Assembly (NCBI GenBank): GCA_039027435.1
Contig: JBCCKF010000011.1
Coordinates: 67,335-131,334, forward strand
Origin: CALBPI01 sp039027435
GTDB lineage: Bacteria; Pseudomonadota; Gammaproteobacteria; Steroidobacterales; Woeseiaceae
Direction: 5' to 3'
Length of the DNA: 64,000 nt
Positions 59,733-64,000 of the stretch are shown here, piece by piece (the first letter of the stretch is position 1; each line of letters starts with the position of its first letter). A program made the translations under genes and the position numbers. The notes beneath the pieces are model-generated. The model saw nothing but the letters and a program-made list of their open reading frames with translations, made no database searches and was not told the DNA's origin.

Positions 59733-60214
59733 GTGCGGTCGAGATTTACGGGTTCCGCGATGACTGGGCCGACGACTTTCGGCGACTCAACGAGGAATGG
59801 CTGGAACGATACTTTCGCATCGAGCCGATCGATGCTCGCGTGTTGGGTGACCCGCGCAAACACATCATCGATCCGGGCGGACAGATTTTTTTCGCCATCG
59901 AAGGTGACGAGGTGCTCGGCACCTGCGCGGTCAAAGCAGCGGGTGACAGCCGATTCGAACTGACCAAGATGGCCGTGACCGCTAACGCCCAAGGCAAGGG
60001 TATTGGGAGACTGCTACTGGATGCTGCCTGTGAGTGGTTTGCCGCGGGTGATGGTGAGTGCCTGTTTCTGGAATCGCATAGCTCACTCGGGGCAGCGCTG
60101 GCGCTCTACGAATCCTCTGGATTCGAGCATAGCCCTCGACCGTTTATCTCGGACTATGAACGTGCGGATGTTTATATGGAGTGGCGGCGTCCAGCGCCTC
60201 ACGATAGTGCCTGA
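59729..60214 (+). CDS. GNAT family N-acetyltransferase
   Basis: A 161-residue acetyltransferase. The acetyl-CoA loop is Ala-Asn-Ala-Gln-Gly-Lys-Gly-Ile-Gly-Arg-Leu-Leu-Leu, preceded by Glu-Leu-Thr-Lys-Met-Ala-Val, and followed by Leu-Tyr-Glu-Ser-Ser-Gly-Phe. Substrate not deducible. The GTG start overlaps the tyrS stop, so it is translated by coupling. The last 71 bp overlap the convergent heme oxygenase gene. Confidence 0.9.
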   Translation: MSAVEIYGFRDDWADDFRRLNEEWLERYFRIEPIDARVLGDPRKHIIDPGGQIFFAIEGDEVLGTCAVKAAGDSRFELTKMAVTANAQGKGIGRLLLDAACEWFAAGDGECLFLESHSSLGAALALYESSGFEHSPRPFISDYERADVYMEWRRPAPHDSA

Positions 60215-60731
60215 ATGCCGCTTTGGCGCCGGCAACCATGGTTCTGAATCGTTCCGGGTCTGCACCGTTTTCTTCAAGCTCGGTCAGTAATCGGCGCCAG
60301 GCGGCCTGATCGATCGGCAGCGTGAAGTATTCGGGTAAGGGTTTCGACTCACCCGCCTCAATCGCATTTCTCAATTGCTGGCGACCAAACTGCGCGCCGT
60401 GTGCGACGTAAAGCGCGCCGAGCAGTGCATCTGCGTTCTGGTAGTCGGGCGGTGGCGATTCGCAATCTGCGTCTTGATCGGGCAGATCTCTGCGTAATGC
60501 GTCCCGGGGCGCGGCAAGCGACAAGTCGCTCCAGCAGCATGCCGTCTCGCGTGCGGCCTCGAGCGTACTGGTGAATCTCAGGTTGGCGCGCAGCAAGGTG
60601 CGCACGGCTCCAGACTCGGCCCGCTCCAGCAGTGCCAGTGAAACCGGGTGCACATGCAGTGCCTGGTGCAAGTCCCGGGTTGCTACGTTCAGCGCCTCTC
60701 TGACCGCTTGTTTCTGGGGTCGGGCGCTCAC
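60144..60731 (-). CDS. bphO: Biliverdin-producing heme oxygenase
   Basis: A 195-residue all-helical heme oxygenase. The proximal heme ligand is probably His22 in Thr-Arg-Asp-Leu-His-Gln-Ala. The distal-helix region is Ala-Leu-Leu-Gly-Ala-Leu-Tyr-Val-Ala-His-Gly-Ala-Gln-Phe-Gly, in which His-Gly-Ala replaces the common Glu-Gly-Ser. The enzyme opens heme to biliverdin, the chromophore of the phytochrome just upstream. Its start overlaps the bphP stop by 4 bp, so it is the second gene of a bphP-bphO unit. Its divergence lowers confidence in the exact activity. Confidence 0.87.
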   Translation of the reverse strand: MSARPQKQAVREALNVATRDLHQALHVHPVSLALLERAESGAVRTLLRANLRFTSTLEAARETACCWSDLSLAAPRDALRRDLPDQDADCESPPPDYQNADALLGALYVAHGAQFGRQQLRNAIEAGESKPLPEYFTLPIDQAAWRRLLTELEENGADPERFRTMVAGAKAAFRHYREALDAATPYKHPHVHSPR

Positions 60732-62989
60732 ATCAGTGACCCTTGACCCGGGATCTCGATAACAAAACGTGACCCCGCCGTCTCAGCTTCGCTGATATCC
60801 AGCCATGCGGTGCCGTGGTGCAACGCGGCAACACGGTGGACGGTCGCAAGTCCAATGCCGGTACCTTCGATTTCGTCGCGACGATGCAATCGCTTAAAGG
60901 GTTGAAAGATGCGTTCCGCGTGCTGCGGGTCAACCCCAATGCCATTGTCGGAGACGCAAATCTGAACAGAACGTCCAAGTCGAACTCGCTCGGTACGTAT
61001 GTCGATGACAGGATCACGCTCCGCGTGACGGTAGGAGATGGCGTTTTGCACGAGGTTCTGGATCGCCGTCGTCAGAAGTGCACGGTTGCCGATCACGCTC
61101 GGCAGTTCGCCGCGAGTGAGCGTCGCACCGTGATCACGCAGCTGTCCGGAGAGCAGGTCCTCGACGTCATCGACAACGTCAGCTAGTTCAACAGACTCGG
61201 CGTTGAGCTTCGTGTTGCCGATCTCAACGAAGGCCAAAACCTGTTCCATCAGTGAGTTCAAGCGATCGATCGAAACATCCGCAGCTCGTGTGATTTCGGC
61301 GCGAAAACGATCTGCAGCGGCGGTGTTGGCATCGACGCTGCCGCGCAACTCCTCGAGCGCAAAACTGATAGTGCGCAGCGGCGCGCGAATATCGTGCACT
61401 GCGGTTTGCGTGAAGCTCGCTAGATTCTCATGCGCGAGGTTCAGTTGTCTGATGGATGTCGCTTGCTCGGCAATCAAATCCAGAATTTCCTGGAACATCG
61501 ACTGCGCGACGCTCGCGTCTTCATCGGTCCAGGGTTGCGCCACATTGATATGCGCTTGCTTCCACGTTTCGAACGAATTCCGTGGTGACAGGATCTCGGT
61601 CCCATCGGCGCGAACCTCGCGGGGTTTGTCATTGGGATCACCGGCCCAGGTGGCTTCATCGACGACCGGGCCGCGAAACCAGGCGAGCAGGCAATCCCGC
61701 TCGAGCTTGACCGGTTGCAGGAAAACGCCACAAGCGGTCTGGCGGTGTTCGAGTGCTTCGGGCATCGAATTGGGCAGTGCGGCGTCCATGAAATAGCCCT
61801 TCGCACCCGTCTTGATGCCGAGCTTCAGGATCTCCAGGATCAGCTCCGATGGCGGTGTTCGCCCTGCGGTAATGATCTGACCGTTGTACTCGGCCGCAAA
61901 TCCGTCTGCGTCCATGAAGGTGCGCAAATCCTCCGCATGTTTTTGCAGCGTTGACGAGATGCCTTTCAGCGCTTTCAGGTCGGCAGCCATACTTGTTTCG
62001 ATCGAACGCAGTCGCTGAATACGCACAGCGCGTTCCTGGTGCTGTTCCTGTGACAGTCTGGCTATGAGTGCGGCGGCGAGATCCTCGGCCAATCGGCGCA
62101 CGTCCACCGGCAGAAACCCCGGGGCATCGTGATGGCAGACCATAAGGCCCCACAGGGTTTCGTTCAGCGTGAGCCCAACGGAAAATGAACTCTGCAGACC
62201 CATATTGCGAAAATAGGCGGTATGCATTGCCGACACCGACCGCAGCATTGAATAAGTCAGATCGAGTTGCTCAATGTGGGGTGCCGCAAGGAGACGACTG
62301 TTGTGGTCATCGACGGCCGATACGGACCTCGAGGTCACTAACGAATAGAGGTGGCGTGCCTGAGCCGGGATATCGTGAGCCGGGAAGAACAGGTTCAGAT
62401 AAGACGGCATGTGTTCGGCTCGCGATTCAGCGATCACACGGCCGGACCAATCGGGCATGAACTGATAGACCATGCACTTTGCGAGGCCGGTGAGTTTTCG
62501 CATGGCGTCTGCCGCAATCTGCGTTGCAGTTCCAAAACTCTCGGCACGAGCAATTTTGTTGCATGCGCGCTGTGTCATTCGCATTTGATCGCGCAGCAGA
62601 CCTTCCTGCATCGGTGGCGCAGGAATGAACTCAACAAACACGATGTCGCCCAGTCTGTGGCACGTCACATCGTAGAGCTGGCCGTTACCGGGATATCGGT
62701 CGCTGAGTGTGACGTGAAGGCCTGGAGTCTCCAGCGACTCAGCATCCAGTTCATAGGCCTGCATGGGAAAGTGATGGGCAAACGCTGTGCCGATGAGCAT
62801 CTCGTGATGTTCGGTCGCCAGCAGTGCTGCGATATTGTCGGACGCGGCGACGATGTTTTGGGAATCGACGTCCAGCGCAACGAGCGCGCCGAGATTCTGT
62901 ATAGCACCGCTTAAGTGCAAGGCCTCGCTCGCACAGTTATCCAGGGTGGCGGAATTGGCCTTTAAGAAATGGCCGAGAGAACCCTGCAT
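60728..62989 (-). CDS. bphP: Bacteriophytochrome sensor histidine kinase
   Basis: A 753-residue red/far-red photoreceptor with PAS, GAF, PHY, HisKA and HATPase domains. Cys19 (Asn-Cys-Ala-Ser-Glu) is the expected biliverdin attachment residue. The GAF domain has Pro-Ala-His-Asp-Ile-Pro (Asp206) and His256 (Ser-Ala-Met-His-Thr), and the PHY tongue has Pro-Arg-Asn-Ser-Phe near residue 468. The H box is His532 in Ala-Val-His-Asp-Ile-Arg-Ala-Pro-Leu, and the ATPase shows Asp-Asn-Gly-Ile-Gly and Gly-Thr-Gly-Ile-Gly-Leu. No receiver domain or response regulator gene is adjacent. The Ser of the common Pro-Ala-Ser-Asp-Ile-Pro is His205 here. Confidence 0.95.
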   Translation of the reverse strand: MQGSLGHFLKANSATLDNCASEALHLSGAIQNLGALVALDVDSQNIVAASDNIAALLATEHHEMLIGTAFAHHFPMQAYELDAESLETPGLHVTLSDRYPGNGQLYDVTCHRLGDIVFVEFIPAPPMQEGLLRDQMRMTQRACNKIARAESFGTATQIAADAMRKLTGLAKCMVYQFMPDWSGRVIAESRAEHMPSYLNLFFPAHDIPAQARHLYSLVTSRSVSAVDDHNSRLLAAPHIEQLDLTYSMLRSVSAMHTAYFRNMGLQSSFSVGLTLNETLWGLMVCHHDAPGFLPVDVRRLAEDLAAALIARLSQEQHQERAVRIQRLRSIETSMAADLKALKGISSTLQKHAEDLRTFMDADGFAAEYNGQIITAGRTPPSELILEILKLGIKTGAKGYFMDAALPNSMPEALEHRQTACGVFLQPVKLERDCLLAWFRGPVVDEATWAGDPNDKPREVRADGTEILSPRNSFETWKQAHINVAQPWTDEDASVAQSMFQEILDLIAEQATSIRQLNLAHENLASFTQTAVHDIRAPLRTISFALEELRGSVDANTAAADRFRAEITRAADVSIDRLNSLMEQVLAFVEIGNTKLNAESVELADVVDDVEDLLSGQLRDHGATLTRGELPSVIGNRALLTTAIQNLVQNAISYRHAERDPVIDIRTERVRLGRSVQICVSDNGIGVDPQHAERIFQPFKRLHRRDEIEGTGIGLATVHRVAALHHGTAWLDISEAETAGSRFVIEIPGQGSLM

Positions 62990-63219
62990 ATCAACACCCG
63001 ATTTGTCATGCGTCGCATCCTTGCCCCATGGTCACTTTAGTTAATCGACAACGGTTAGACAAATATTTGGAGGCCATTCTGGTGCTGCAACGCCTGCGGC
63101 AGGGGTGTTGTGGGTCGCGCAAATTTTTTCAGACGGAGCCAATCCCGCTTGAATTTCTGGTTCTGCGGTTTCATTTGACACTATGTTTGTAGGGCTTTTC
63201 TGCCTTGTGAGCGCGTCGT
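62990..63219. other. Intergenic region upstream of bphP and the rRNA operon
   Basis: About 230 bp before the rRNA promoters hold the 5' region of bphP on the minus strand. I see no convincing gene, tRNA or repeat. The right part becomes A/T-rich as it approaches the first rRNA promoter. Confidence 0.5.
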
Positions 63220-63269
63220 AAAAAAAATTTCACAAATACGCTTGACGGCTGGGCAAAGGTGTCTATACT
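63220..63269 (+). promoter_or_regulatory. rRNA operon promoter P1 with UP-like element
   Basis: TTGACG (63242-63247), 16 bp and TATACT (63264-63269), with an A/T-tract UP-like element at 63220-63239. The bases after the -10 box are G+C-rich (gcgcgcc), the kind of discriminator linked to stringent (ppGpp) control of rRNA. It is one of two tandem promoters. Confidence 0.85.
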
Positions 63270-63339
63270 GCGCGCCTCGCTTCGGGCGATACCCGCTCGG
63301 GCAACTATCTGCAAAGCCAAAAACATGTACGAAGTACTG

Positions 63340-63367
63340 TTGACGGCCATCGCCTTCGGCGTATAAT
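63340..63367 (+). promoter_or_regulatory. rRNA operon promoter P2
   Basis: TTGACG (63340-63345), 16 bp and a perfect TATAAT (63362-63367), 98 bp downstream of P1. The tandem P1-P2 layout is like that of enterobacterial rrn operons. Confidence 0.85.
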
Positions 63368-63420
63368 TGTAGGTCTGCCTCGGAACTTCCCAGGGCCACT
63401 CGTAGGGCTCGGGCCGCGGC

Positions 63421-63437
63421 TGCTCTTTAACAATCTA
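63421..63437 (+). promoter_or_regulatory. rRNA leader antitermination boxA (with boxC-like element)
   Basis: TGCTCTTTAACAATCTA matches the boxA sequence of proteobacterial rrn leaders, which recruits NusB/S10 for antitermination. A TGTGTGGG boxC-like element follows at about 63450-63457. Together with P1/P2 they define the leader of about 160-320 nt before 16S. Confidence 0.9.
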
Positions 63438-63599
63438 ACCAGATAATTTGTGTGGGTGCTCGCGCTGGTGGAAGCCGTCGGCAAAAACCAGAGTGAGTAA
63501 CCTATAGTCAGTAGTTAATTTTTGATTAGCAAAAGCTAGGGACACTTGCTCTTCTGAATCGAGAGCTTCGGCTCGAGGTTCGATTAAGCTCACAGCTTT

Positions 63600-64000
<401 letters not shown>

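Overview
The window looks like core chromosome of a free-living, aerobic, piliated gammaproteobacterium with moderately high G+C. The order yggT-proC-yggS | pilT-pilU ... pyrB-ruvX-algH-tonB-gshB | pilG-pilH-pilI-pilJ-chpA-chpC matches the twitching-motility region of Pseudomonas-type genomes (known from the family; no search was run). The proteins are not Pseudomonas-like enough to name a genus. The partial 16S gene at the right edge would settle the taxon.

Layout. 1-3.5 kb: edge of a secreted protein gene, a DUF4332-like protein, an L,D-transpeptidase, the nucleosidase PpnN and three small orphan ORFs. 3.5-7.7 kb: htpG behind a near-perfect sigma-32 promoter, convergent with a two-gene osmoprotectant-type ABC transporter in which binding protein and permease are fused. 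7.7-13.7 kb: msrB, a lipoprotein FKBP isomerase, a short TonB-like protein, an OmpA-domain protein, a coiled-coil/HhH membrane protein, a CPA1 antiporter, a hydrolase, a TerB-like protein and an HU-like protein. 13.9-34.7 kb: the type IV pilus block, with pilT, pilU and a third PilU-like ATPase in tandem, the gshB-to-pyrB operon on the other strand, and the Pil-Chp chemosensory operon. 34.7-42.2 kb: rsmE, ampD-ampE and a set of cobalamin genes (btuF, pduO-type adenosyltransferase, btuB under a B12 riboswitch, btuD, with btuC at 48.3 kb). 42.2-50.4 kb: an unexplained intergenic unit, a propeller/degenerate amidohydrolase, pdxH, a cytoplasmic gamma-glutamyltransferase-like protein, a His/Arg-rich secreted protein, a diguanylate cyclase, btuC, rppH and hemJ. 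50.5-60.2 kb: DUF6776-bactofilin-erpA-ppx, ppk1, anmK, an M23 endopeptidase, tyrS and a GNAT protein. 60.1-64 kb: a bacteriophytochrome with its heme oxygenase, then a ribosomal RNA operon with two tandem promoters.

How the genes work together. PilT/PilU and the third ATPase power pilus retraction, and PilG/H/I/J-ChpA-ChpC control it; the methylation enzymes PilK and ChpB are absent from the locus. BtuB with TonB-type proteins, BtuF, BtuC and BtuD form a complete B12 uptake route, and the adenosyltransferase makes the coenzyme that feeds back on the riboswitch. AmpD/AmpE, AnmK, the YkuD enzyme and the M23 peptidase act in peptidoglycan remodelling and recycling. Ppk1 and Ppx make and degrade polyphosphate. 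BphO supplies biliverdin to BphP.

I see no prophage, insertion sequence, CRISPR array, tRNA or recognisable defence island. The least explained parts are the 2.7-3.5 kb small-ORF region, the third retraction ATPase, the 42.2-42.5 kb unit and the degenerate amidohydrolase.
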